64,000 bases of DNA from Deltaproteobacteria bacterium. GTDB lineage: Bacteria; Myxococcota_A; UBA9042; PHBI01. This document shows positions 54,001 to 61,070 of this stretch, in pieces (within the stretch, counting starts at the first letter, position 1; every line of letters begins with the position of its first letter). Position numbers and translations under genes: made by a program. The notes beneath the pieces are model-generated. The model had not been told where the DNA came from and did no database searches. It saw nothing but the letters and a program-made list of their open reading frames with translations. The stretch is taken from NCBI GenBank assembly GCA_020632715.1, contig JACKFA010000002.1, forward strand, positions 1,106,501 to 1,170,500, in the 5' to 3' direction.

Positions 54001-54338
54001 CGCGGGATGTCGCCGGCCGTGCGCAGCACCTGCACCGTGTCTTTCAGGCCCGGGAGGGTGAAGGCCCCCGTCTCGGTCACGCCGAGGACGGCCGCCTGCG
54101 CGGCGGTGGGCCCGCTCGCGTCGGCGTCGTCGGCGTCGGTGGCGTCGGCGTCCGCGGTCGCGGTCGCGTCGGCGTCGTCGGGGGTCGCCGTGTCGACGAT
54201 CGTGTCGGTCGCGGCGTCCTTGCCGCCGCCGTCGTCACCGCACGCGGGCGCCGCCGCCGCGAGGGCGAGCGCCGCGATGAGGGCGCCGCCGCGCGCGCGT
54301 GAGCGCAGCGAGCCGCCGAGGAGCGAGGTGAGCCGCAT
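51099..54338 (-). CDS. penicillin acylase family (Ntn-hydrolase) lipoprotein
   Basis: A 1079-residue precursor from ATG 54338 (GGAGG 6 bases upstream). Lipoprotein signal ending APAC (Cys near 33), then an Asp/Ala/Thr-rich linker (about 35-85), then the penicillin-amidase fold: alpha part with RVYAANREDLGRVMGFIEAR and RYFFMDLQRR, and the autocleavage site GEGFGSNVWAVAG with Ser357 as the new N-terminal nucleophile, followed by LANDGHLGLTVPS and GFVFNANNDPA. The family includes penicillin and homoserine-lactone acylases, and similar proteins of unknown amide substrate. Longer than the usual 750-850 residues. Envelope location expected. Convergent with the DNRLRE genes across element B. Confidence 0.85.
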   Translation of the reverse strand: MRLTSLLGGSLRSRARGGALIAALALAAAAPACGDDGGGKDAATDTIVDTATPDDADATATADADATDADDADASGPTAAQAAVLGVTETGAFTLPGLKDTVQVLRTAGDIPRVYAANREDLGRVMGFIEARHRYFFMDLQRRYGLGTISALVGDVALANDVQARSIGMAYVTDRLVEHASPEFLAYLEAFAGGINAYIDGVRAGELEPPTETSFAALLGFDSAADMMAPFTARDVMALITVIMYQTNFETGDLGNTSALERLDAQFAGFPDEALRKSGYLADLWNDVRPFYPGAHTTDGFGLTGSGQKAAAGHAAKARRGASALPTLPAGMAEDLANRLAEMQRRFGKDRGEGFGSNVWAVAGTHTKDGAALLANDGHLGLTVPSLGYGAGLDTAVFGGGDIHQVGGWLGCFPVMIGGTNGQVAFGGVNPVLDITDWYQEEIELDAAGIPKASRFEGAWKDLVATEETYDVRGVALLGSVARTETWARFKTFDGRWLASIEGRPATADTVPGAGESVINLGGTLIVPADVNNDGVVSGITFDHTALDATRWGEALAEMGMAHDVNGVREATRGFVGAALFTGGADDQGNILYTSYQAVPCRGYLERDGDGKFVAGADPTRLLDGTKYGGFTMPTDENGKADEGPGATDPYKCIIPFDEMPYAINPEQGFVFNANNDPAHITDDGDHENDQWYVGGPWSSVRADTIRRELAKVTADHEADIAAMQAIQANKTSRTGEDFVPSLLDAIARGKAITDGDGPVTPAEARVGAVYEAHRAAFDAVATRLSAWSSRGFVAYSGVETFYDHPDAGQVQDSIATMIFNAYLPRFLQSVWDDEQISAWRWDSTREKLGALRRFLAGRGAGNPASLASWNAATEESVFFDDVRTTDAVETSDELMLASLAGALDFLASAPTGPGEGGFGTADMEAWLWGLRHQARFQSVIADFIGGDSEALSIITDMFQFTTDNHPLADSYEQGDPRAALKWFPRGGDNYGVDAANPGFSGTRFTHGSGPAMRIVFALKDGEMRGEFALPGGASGIVDSPFFADQLRLWLANATNPLVLDPVGVAAIATGREVYTPAE

Positions 54339-54451
54339 GTCGAGCCTCCGTGCCGGACCCTTCGAGAGAGCGCCGGACGCTATCACGCGGACCCGGTCGA
54401 TTCGAGCCCGTTCTGACGGCGCTCGGGCCGCGCGCGCGGCTGCCGACGGCC

Positions 54452-54486
54452 GAAAAAGAAAGAGGCGAGCCCGGGGGCCCGCCTCT
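54452..54486 (-). terminator. Rho-independent terminator of the RRM protein gene
   Basis: On the minus strand a GC-rich hairpin (AGAGGCGGGCCC / GGGCTCGCCTCT, 54475-54486 with 54461-54472, one mismatch, short loop) is followed by TTCTTTTTC (54460-54452), 26 bp after the stop at 54512. The only classical T-tract terminator that I find in the window. Confidence 0.8.
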
Positions 54487-54511
54487 CTCATCTCAGCTCT
54501 TCCGCGGAAGA

Positions 54512-54901
54512 CTACCAGTCGTCCCGGCCGCCGCGACCACCGCGGCCACCGCCGCCGCCGCCGCCGTAGCCGCCACGGCCACCGCCGCCGCCGCCGAAGC
54601 CGCCGCGACCACCGCCGCCGCCGCCGAAGCCGCCGCGACCACCGCCACCGCCGGTCTTCTCCTGGGCCTCGTTGACGCGCACGGTGCGCCCGTCCAGCTC
54701 CTTGCCGTCCATCTGCGCGATGGCCTGGGCCCCGGCCGCGCTGTCCTCGAACGTCACGAACCCGAAGCCACGGGACCGGCCGGTCTCACGATCGGTGATG
54801 ACCTTGGCGTCCGTGACCTCCCCGAACTGCGAGAACGCGTCACGGAGGCTGGCATCGGTCGTGTCCCAGCTCAGACCACCCACAAACAACTTCTTCGACA
54901 T
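54512..54901 (-). CDS. glycine-rich RRM RNA-binding protein
   Basis: A 129-residue protein. One RNA recognition motif (residues 3-80) with RNP2 KLFVGGL and RNP1 RGFGFVTF, then a Gly/Arg-rich tail of RGGFGGGGG repeats ending GGRDDW. Such proteins occur in cyanobacteria and myxobacteria, where they bind RNA and are often cold-inducible. ATG 54901. A leader of up to ~270 bases (54902-55178, no gene) precedes it, and the T-tract terminator at 54452-54486 ends it: a monocistronic, probably highly expressed unit. The repeat-rich tail is prone to length errors. Confidence 0.9.
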   Translation of the reverse strand: MSKKLFVGGLSWDTTDASLRDAFSQFGEVTDAKVITDRETGRSRGFGFVTFEDSAAGAQAIAQMDGKELDGRTVRVNEAQEKTGGGGGRGGFGGGGGGRGGFGGGGGGRGGYGGGGGGGRGGRGGRDDW

Positions 54902-55178
54902 CTTTGCTCTGCCTCTTCGCCGTCCCGGCAGGAGCCGGCGGCATCTTCCGCGGACGAAAGGCGTCCGATTCCACGATGCGGTCCCTGGCGAACGCACCGA
55001 CAATCGCCGTCTAACCACAACACAAGGAAAAAAGCGAAGGTCCAACACGATTTTCGTACAAAAAGTCGTGCGGTCGCGGGCTTCTCGCGCGCGAGGACGC
55101 CGGGCTCGACGGTGTCCTCGACCGTCCTACGGATCGGGACGGCCCGGGTCCCCCGGCAGGCGGCCCGCCGGCGGCGCC

Positions 55179-56348
55179 TCAGCGCGCCTCGAGGACGTGC
55201 GTCACGACGGTGGCGCCGGTGCCTCCGACGTTCTGGCAGAGCGCGAGCGCGGCCCCTCGCACCTGGCACGCTCCGGCGCGACCCGAGAGCTGGAGCGCCG
55301 CCTCGCCGATCTGATAGAGCCCCGTCGCGCCGACCGGGTGACCGCGCCCCTTGAGGCCGCCCATGGTCGCGATCGGCACGCGCCCGCCGCGCCCGATGGC
55401 GCCCTCCGCCGCGAGCGCGAGGGCGCGCCCGGGGGGCGCGAAGCCGGCGGCCTCGAGCGAGAGCGCGCTGATGACGGTGTAGGCGTCGTGGAGCTCGAAG
55501 AGATCGACGTCGTCGGGGCCGATCCCCGCCTCGTCGTAGGCGCGGCGCGCCGAGGCGGCGGCGGCGTCGAGGGCGAGGAGGGTGCGGCGATCGGCGAGGG
55601 CGAGGGCGTCGGTGGCGGCGGCGCTTGCGCGCACGAGGGCCACCGGGCGGCCGGCGCGCCGGGCCTCCGAGGCGAGCTCGGCGTCGGCGAGGACGAGGGC
55701 GGCGGCGCCGTCGCACATGGGGGACGCGTCGTAGAGGCGGACGGGCGGGACGATCTCGCGGGAGGCGAGGTAGTCGTCGAGGGTCACGCGCTTGTGGAAG
55801 ACGGCGAGGGGGTTGTCGCAGGCGTTGTCGTGGGCCGTGAGCGCGAGCGGCGCGAAGTCCTCGGGGCGCGCGCCGTACGCGGCCATGTAGGCGGCCATGA
55901 GGCGCGCGTTGAGCGACACGAAGGTCTCGCCGTGGGCGCCCTCGGCGGCCCAGTCCGAGGCCGTCGCGAGGGCGTGGGTCGTGCGCTCCTTCGGCGTGTG
56001 CGTCATCGTCTCGACGCCGACCACGACGACGGCGCGGTGGAGCCCGCTCGCGACCGCCATGAGCCCCTGCCGGACGGCGGCGGCGCCCGAGGCGCACGCG
56101 GCCTCGACCGTGACGGCCTCGACGCCGCGGAAGCCGGCCCTGTCGGCGACGAGCGCGCCGAGCTGCGTCTGGTCGGAGAGGAGCCCCGACATCATGTTGC
56201 CGACGACGAGCGCGTCGGGCCGCCCGACGAGGCCGCCGGTGTCGGCGAGCGCCTGGCGGACGGCCTCGGCGGCGAGCTCGGACGCAGGACGGTGGGCCCC
56301 CCGGGTCACCGGGAGCAGGCCCACGCCGATGATGGAGACGGGCCTCAT
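55179..56348 (-). CDS. thiolase family protein (acetyl-CoA acyltransferase-like)
   Basis: A 389-residue thiolase with nucleophile Cys in VEAACASGAAAV, NEAF-equivalent ELHDAYTVISALSLE, GGRVPIATMGGLKGRGHPVGATG (catalytic His) and C-terminal Cys in ALALCQNVGGTG. HDAY in place of NEAF places it with the SCP2-type/archaeal thiolases, which often act with a DUF35 OB-fold partner; none is adjacent. Condensing or cleaving direction is not known. ATG 56348 is preferred by homology of MRPVSIIGVG; TTG 56378, overlapping the barrel gene stop, is an alternative. Confidence 0.85.
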   Translation of the reverse strand: MRPVSIIGVGLLPVTRGAHRPASELAAEAVRQALADTGGLVGRPDALVVGNMMSGLLSDQTQLGALVADRAGFRGVEAVTVEAACASGAAAVRQGLMAVASGLHRAVVVVGVETMTHTPKERTTHALATASDWAAEGAHGETFVSLNARLMAAYMAAYGARPEDFAPLALTAHDNACDNPLAVFHKRVTLDDYLASREIVPPVRLYDASPMCDGAAALVLADAELASEARRAGRPVALVRASAAATDALALADRRTLLALDAAAASARRAYDEAGIGPDDVDLFELHDAYTVISALSLEAAGFAPPGRALALAAEGAIGRGGRVPIATMGGLKGRGHPVGATGLYQIGEAALQLSGRAGACQVRGAALALCQNVGGTGATVVTHVLEAR

Positions 56349-56374
56349 ACGGAGGAGGATAGGGACGCTCCGGC

Positions 56375-57037
56375 TCAATAGAAGCGGTACGCCGCGCGGA
56401 CCCCGACGAGGACGTGCTCGGGGATGTCCGTCCCGCCGAAGGTGCCGCAGCGCTCGGAGTCCCAGCCCGGCTCCGTCGTGCAGAGCTCGCCGCCGGGCGG
56501 GTTCACGTAGGTCGTGACGACGAGCCCGAGGTCCGCGCGCTCGTCGAGGCGCAGGCTCACCCCGGCGAGGAGCTTGAGCGCGAAGAAAGTGTGCCAGCGG
56601 AGCTCGTCACGGGTCGCGTCCGAGCTGAGCGTCAGCTGCGAGTACCCGAGGCCGGCCCCGAGCAGGAGCTCGACCACGTCGCCGATCGGCACGAACCCCC
56701 GGACCGTGGCCATGACCGCCGTCGTGCTGCCCTCGCGCTCGCCGAAGGGCGGCGCCTCCGAGGGCGAGAGCGCGCCGTAGCCGAGGTCCACCGACAGCGC
56801 CACGGCCGCGCTCAGCCGGTACCCGAGCTCGACCTCGACGCCCGCGCCGGGCCCCACGCGGTCGCAGCCGCCGCCGTCCGCGAGGCAGAGGTTGAGCCCG
56901 AACGTCCCCCCGAGCGTGAAGCCCGTGCGCGGCCGCGCCCGGCGATAGGCCTCCTGCTCCGGCGTGGCCGCCATGAGCAGGAGCGCCGCGCCGACGAGGG
57001 CGAGGGGCGTGGCGAGGCGGCGAGCGGCGGGTATCAC
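56375..57037 (-). CDS. outer-membrane beta-barrel protein
   Basis: A 220-residue protein from GTG 57037 (AGGAG 8 bases upstream). Signal-like N-terminus (LATPLALVGAALLLMAATP). Alternating strands (FTLGGTFGLNLCL, GVEVELGYRLSAAVALSVDLGYG, VELLLGAGLGYSQL, LVGVRAAYRFY) and a terminal aromatic residue fit an 8-strand barrel. Two Cys pairs (NLCLADGGGC; LCTTEPGWDSERC) probably cross-link loops. Function unknown. Located 26 bp upstream of the thiolase gene; operon possible but functionally unexplained. Confidence 0.7.
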   Translation of the reverse strand: MIPAARRLATPLALVGAALLLMAATPEQEAYRRARPRTGFTLGGTFGLNLCLADGGGCDRVGPGAGVEVELGYRLSAAVALSVDLGYGALSPSEAPPFGEREGSTTAVMATVRGFVPIGDVVELLLGAGLGYSQLTLSSDATRDELRWHTFFALKLLAGVSLRLDERADLGLVVTTYVNPPGGELCTTEPGWDSERCGTFGGTDIPEHVLVGVRAAYRFY

Positions 57038-57106
57038 GTAGGCGACTCCTGGGTCGTCGAGCCTCACCCAGCGACGGGCGTGGCGTCAACGTCGCGTCGC
57101 CTACCG

Positions 57107-58546
57107 TCAGGCCGGCTCCCAGCCCCGCTTCACGTTCTCCTCGATCCAGCCCGCCGCGAGCTCGCGCGCCCGCGACTCCGTCGACGCCACGCGCAGCGAC
57201 GTCTGGAGCGCGTCCTTCCGCCCCGCCGAGTAGTCCGTGAAGTGCACGATGAACGGCGGATACTGCGGGTCACCGTCCTCGCGGCGCAGCACCAGCACCT
57301 TCCGGACCATCGTCGCCCCGCGCCACACCTTCTTCCAGACCTGCCGCTCGAGCGTCGTCGCCGCCGACGTCGTCGTCGCCTGCGGCCGGGGCGCCGCTGG
57401 CTCCGGGAGGAGCCACGTGTCGATCTGCTGCATCCCGACGCACTCGGGCGTCACCGTCTTGTCCGGCCGCGACCCCTTGTAGACCGGGTGGATCATCGCC
57501 GGGATCGGCATCGGCTCGAGCGGCTCGTAGCCGGCGCCCTCAGCGTAGCGGAGCACCATGCGCCGGGTCGGCTCGTCGGCCACGTCGCCGGCGAGCAGGT
57601 CCGACACGCGCACCTCGACCACCTTCTCCGGGCGCACGAAGGTGCAGAGCGTGTGCTCGCGCGACGCGAGCCGGTAGCTCGCCGGCACCTGGTTCGCCTC
57701 GAGCCACGGCCCCCACTCGGCGCGCGCCGCCCCGTCGAGGCCCGAGCCGACCGAGCCGAGCAGGTGCAGATCCCCGTCCTCGCGCAGGAGCGCGAGGTGG
57801 AGCTCGCGCAGCTCGCTCTCCTCGCCGTTCTTCCCCTCCGCGTACGCGACGACGACCGCGTCGATGGTGATCTCGGGCTTCACCTTGAACCCGACGCCCA
57901 CCTCGCTCCGGACGACGAGCCCCTCGAAGCGCCCCGACTGCACCCAGTCCACGTAGAGCGCCCGCGCCCGCGCCTTGTCGCCCCGCTCGGTCGTCACCGA
58001 CGCGCAGCGGCGCCCCTGGCCGAAGAGCTGCTCGAGCCTCTCCCAGCGCGCCCCGAACGACCTCGGGAGCCACGCCTCCCCGTCGAGCTCGATGAGGTCG
58101 AACACCTTGAAGCCGAGCTCGCCGGCGCGCGCCTCGTCGCGGAGCGCCTGCCCGACGTGCTGCACGCGCGGCCGCCCGCCCCCGCGGCTCACCGCGAAGA
58201 GCTCCCCCGCGAAGAGCCCGCTCTCGACGCCCGCGAGCTGCTGCGCGGCCTCCGTGACGACCGGGACGCCCGTCAGCACGCGCCCGTTGAACGCGATGAG
58301 CGCCACCTCCCCGCCGCGCTTCGCGAGGAACCAGAGCTCCCCGTCGACCTTCGTCGAGACGAAGAGCTCCCCCTCGGGCAGGAACCGCTCGAGCTGGTCG
58401 GGCGAGACGAGGCGGTGCCGCTTCGCGACCGCCCGCTTGTAGTGCGTGAGCTCGGCCATGAGCGCGCCGTCGGTGAGCGCGCCCGGGTCCGTCAGCGCGC
58501 CGCCGCCGTAGGGCGCGGCCACCGTGTAGAAGCGGCTCGTCGTCAC
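57107..58546 (-). CDS. ATP-dependent DNA/RNA ligase-like nucleotidyltransferase with extra C-terminal domain
   Basis: A 479-residue protein of the covalent nucleotidyltransferase superfamily. Motif I STKVDGELW (nucleophile Lys66), a conserved Arg in AFNGRVL, motif III AGELFAV, IIIa FKVFDLIELD, motif IV FEGLVVRSE and motif V FKVKPEITIDAVVV are all intact. An OB-fold follows (LHLLGSVGSGLDG, FVRPEKVVEVRVSDLL), as in DNA ligases. Residues about 390-479 form an additional unrecognised domain (FIVHFTDYSAGRKDALQTSL). No LigD-type polymerase or Ku is nearby. GTG 58546 overlaps the stop of the preceding gene (GTGA), the third of a tight operon. Predicted nick-sealing or end-modifying enzyme; polynucleotide type not known. 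Confidence 0.75.
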   Translation of the reverse strand: MTTSRFYTVAAPYGGGALTDPGALTDGALMAELTHYKRAVAKRHRLVSPDQLERFLPEGELFVSTKVDGELWFLAKRGGEVALIAFNGRVLTGVPVVTEAAQQLAGVESGLFAGELFAVSRGGGRPRVQHVGQALRDEARAGELGFKVFDLIELDGEAWLPRSFGARWERLEQLFGQGRRCASVTTERGDKARARALYVDWVQSGRFEGLVVRSEVGVGFKVKPEITIDAVVVAYAEGKNGEESELRELHLALLREDGDLHLLGSVGSGLDGAARAEWGPWLEANQVPASYRLASREHTLCTFVRPEKVVEVRVSDLLAGDVADEPTRRMVLRYAEGAGYEPLEPMPIPAMIHPVYKGSRPDKTVTPECVGMQQIDTWLLPEPAAPRPQATTTSAATTLERQVWKKVWRGATMVRKVLVLRREDGDPQYPPFIVHFTDYSAGRKDALQTSLRVASTESRARELAAGWIEENVKRGWEPA

Positions 58547-59250
58547 GCGCCCACCGCCTTCAGCTCGAGGTTCGACAGGTGGAGGAGCACGAGCACGCCG
58601 CCGTCGCCCGTGACGCGCCCCTCGAGGAAGCCGCGGTAGCGGCTCCCGTTCGTCTGGAAGACCAGCGGCTCGGCCCCCTTCGCGCCCGCGCCCACGAGGA
58701 GCATCTTCCGCTCGGCGGCGAGCGCCTCGGCGATGCCCTTCAGGAAGTCGAAGGTGAGGCCGTCGACGTGCCGGAGCTGCACCGTGCGCGAGATCACGAA
58801 GCGCCGGACGACGTCGTCGACCGGCAGGAGGCGCCCCGTCCAGGGGAGCGGCGTCTCGTCGTTGACCGTCTGCATGACGTCGACGAAGGGCTCGCGCGAC
58901 ACCTCCTCGCCGCTCGGGTCGATGACGACCCGCACGTAGCGCGCGCGGAGGAGGATGGTGCCGTCGGCCTTCACGTACACGCGGTCGCTCGGGCCGACCT
59001 CGCGCCCGACGAGCGACGGGTCGACCTCGGGATCGCCCGCGATGAGCGCCTCGGCGACCGCCTCGGCGTCGCCGAAGGTGCCCGAGAGCTCGGCGAAGTC
59101 GTGCCCCTGCGGCGAGAGGATGAGCTTCGCGTAGCGGATGGGCGCCCCGTCGGGGCCGATGTAGGTGTAGCCGCGGTCCCGCTCGGCGCCCTCGACGATG
59201 ACCTGCGTGTCGCGGCGCTGCGCGTCGGCGAGCTTGATGTAGCGTGGCAT
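58543..59250 (-). CDS. unknown protein in ligase operon (middle gene)
   Basis: A 235-residue soluble protein that I do not recognise. It begins MPRYIKLADAQRRDTQVIVE and has a mixed alpha/beta sequence: IRYAKLILSPQGHDFAELSG, RVYVKADGTILLRARYVRVV, a helical FLKGIAEALAAERKMLL and a beta-rich C-terminus (SRYRGFLEGRVTGDG). No signal peptide, membrane helix or zinc motif. It lies 17 bp after the 200-residue gene and overlaps the ligase-like gene, so its job is probably tied to that enzyme. Start ATG 59250; ribosome-binding site weak. Confidence 0.65.
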   Translation of the reverse strand: MPRYIKLADAQRRDTQVIVEGAERDRGYTYIGPDGAPIRYAKLILSPQGHDFAELSGTFGDAEAVAEALIAGDPEVDPSLVGREVGPSDRVYVKADGTILLRARYVRVVIDPSGEEVSREPFVDVMQTVNDETPLPWTGRLLPVDDVVRRFVISRTVQLRHVDGLTFDFLKGIAEALAAERKMLLVGAGAKGAEPLVFQTNGSRYRGFLEGRVTGDGGVLVLLHLSNLELKAVGA

Positions 59251-59267
59251 GTGGCGGCCCCCGCGGC

Positions 59268-59870
59268 TCAGAACATGGAGAAGTCGAGGTCGTCGGCGGC
59301 GAAGGGATCGTCCTCCTCGGAGGCGGCCGGCGCGACGTCGCGGCGGAGCGGCTCGAAGCCGACCTCGTCGGCGACGAGCCCGAAGAGGCCGTGCTCGTTC
59401 TTCACGAGGAAGAGGGGGGAGAGCGCGTAGCCGCCGCGGAAGCTGAAGCGGGTCTCGAAGATCTCGCCCGCGTCGAGGCGCGCGAGGAGGTCCTCGTCGA
59501 CGGCGGCGGGATCGAGCTGGTAGACGGCGCTCGTCTCGCAGTCGAGCACGCGCTCCGCGGGCACGGGCCCCGTGAGCTCCTGCGCGATGCCGAGCGTGGC
59601 CTCGACGGCCTCGAGGCGGCGCCCGGTCACGTCGACGGCCTGCAGGCTGTCGCGCTCGACCACGTCGAAGCCCTGGTCGACGTAGAGCTGCGCGGTCGAC
59701 CCCGGCAGCAGGAGCTGCCCGTCGCGCGTGAGCTCCGCGAGCCGGCACTCCTCGCCGTTCTCGTCGACCGCGACGCGGCGCCGCGTCCCGTAGAGCTTCT
59801 CGCGGCTCACCCGCTCGAAGCCGAACCGACTCTCGCGTCCGTCGCGGACGACCACGATCTCGCGGGCCAT
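59268..59870 (-). CDS. unknown protein with acidic C-terminal tip, first gene of ligase operon
   Basis: A 200-residue soluble protein, ATG 59870 with GGGAGG 4 bases upstream. The N-terminal half is beta-rich (EIVVVRDGRESRFGFERVSR, QLLLPGSTAQLYVDQGFDVV), and the C-terminal half contains ETRFSFRGGYALSPLFLVKN. The end is acidic with a hydrophobic tip (SEEDDPFAADDLDFSMF), reminiscent in composition of the partner-recruiting tail of SSB; this is resemblance only. No family recognised. Heads a three-gene operon ending in a ligase-like enzyme. Confidence 0.65.
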   Translation of the reverse strand: MAREIVVVRDGRESRFGFERVSREKLYGTRRRVAVDENGEECRLAELTRDGQLLLPGSTAQLYVDQGFDVVERDSLQAVDVTGRRLEAVEATLGIAQELTGPVPAERVLDCETSAVYQLDPAAVDEDLLARLDAGEIFETRFSFRGGYALSPLFLVKNEHGLFGLVADEVGFEPLRRDVAPAASEEDDPFAADDLDFSMF

Positions 59871-60010
59871 GCTCCCTCCCTTCGCCCCCGGCAGCGTGCC
59901 TGCCGCGCCTCCGGGGCGTCAAGCCGCCGCCGGGAGTCCCGCCGCCGAGGGCGTGCCCGCCGGGGTCTTCGTGCCTACCGTGGCCCCTCCAGCACGTCCG
60001 GAGCGCGCCC

Positions 60011-61051
60011 ATGACCCGCCTCGCCCCTCTCGCACTCGCCGCCGCCGCCTTTCTCGCCGCGTGCGCCTCCTCGCCGCGCGCCGCCGAGCGCGAGCCCGCC
60101 GCGGAGGCCGCAGCGCCCGCGCGCTTCGACGCGCGCCTCTCGGGCTACAGCTACCCGTACCCCGTGGCGGTGCGCGCCTTCGAGGCGCAGCGACAGCCGC
60201 TCGAGATGGCCTACATGGACGTCGCGCCGACGGGCGCCGCGCGCGGCGTGACCGTGCTCCTCCTGCACGGGAAGAACTTCTCGGGTGCATACTGGGGGCC
60301 GACGATCGCGGCGTTGACCGAGGCCGGCTACCGCGTGGTCGCGCCGGACCAGATAGGCTTCGGCAAGTCCTCGAAGCCCGAGCGCTTCCAGTTCTCCTTC
60401 CACGAGATGGCGCGGGAGACGCGCGATCTCCTCGACGACCTGGGTGTCGGCCGCGTCGTCGTGGTCGGGCACTCGATGGGCGGGATGCTCGCGGCGCGCT
60501 TCGCGCTGATGTTCCCCGAGCGCACGGCGAAGCTCGCGCTCGTGAACCCGATCGGCCTCGAGGACTGGCAGCGGGTCGTGCCGTACGTGCCGGTCGCGGA
60601 GGTCTACGAGAGCGAGCTCGGGAAGACCGCCGCCGACGTGAAGGCGTACATGCAGGCGAGCTACTTCGACGGCCAGTGGAAGCCCGAGTACGACGCGCTC
60701 GCCGAGATCCAGCAGGGCTTCGTCGAGAGCCCCGACAAGGCGCTGCTCGCGTGGGACTCGGCGCTCACCTACGACATGATCTTCACGCAGCCGGTCGTGC
60801 ACGACTTCCCGCGGATAGGAGCCCCGACGCTGCTCATCATCGGCCAGCGCGACCGCACGGCCATCGGCAAGGACCGCGTCCCGCCCGAGGTGCGCGCGAC
60901 CCTCGGCGACTACCCGGCGCTCGGGCGCGCGGCGCACGCGGCCATCCCGGGGAGCCAGCTCGTCGAGATCGAGGGCGTCGGCCACATCCCGCAGCTCGAG
61001 GCGTGGCCGCGCTACATCACGGCGCTCGAGGCGTTCCTCGCCGCGCCGTGA
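60011..61051 (+). CDS. alpha/beta-hydrolase lipoprotein
   Basis: A 346-residue protein with a lipoprotein signal (LAPLALAAAAFLAACASS). Alpha/beta-hydrolase core: oxyanion region LLLHGKNFSGAYW, nucleophile elbow GHSMGG (Ser), acid IGQRDRTA (Asp) and GVGHIPQLE (His), i.e. a complete triad. Similar to periplasmic esterases and haloalkane-dehalogenase-like proteins; the substrate cannot be read from sequence. Divergent from the ligase operon; convergent with the methyltransferase gene, 19 bp apart. Confidence 0.82.
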   Translation: MTRLAPLALAAAAFLAACASSPRAAEREPAAEAAAPARFDARLSGYSYPYPVAVRAFEAQRQPLEMAYMDVAPTGAARGVTVLLLHGKNFSGAYWGPTIAALTEAGYRVVAPDQIGFGKSSKPERFQFSFHEMARETRDLLDDLGVGRVVVVGHSMGGMLAARFALMFPERTAKLALVNPIGLEDWQRVVPYVPVAEVYESELGKTAADVKAYMQASYFDGQWKPEYDALAEIQQGFVESPDKALLAWDSALTYDMIFTQPVVHDFPRIGAPTLLIIGQRDRTAIGKDRVPPEVRATLGDYPALGRAAHAAIPGSQLVEIEGVGHIPQLEAWPRYITALEAFLAAP

Positions 61052-61070
61052 CGCGGTGTCAGGGCGCGCG

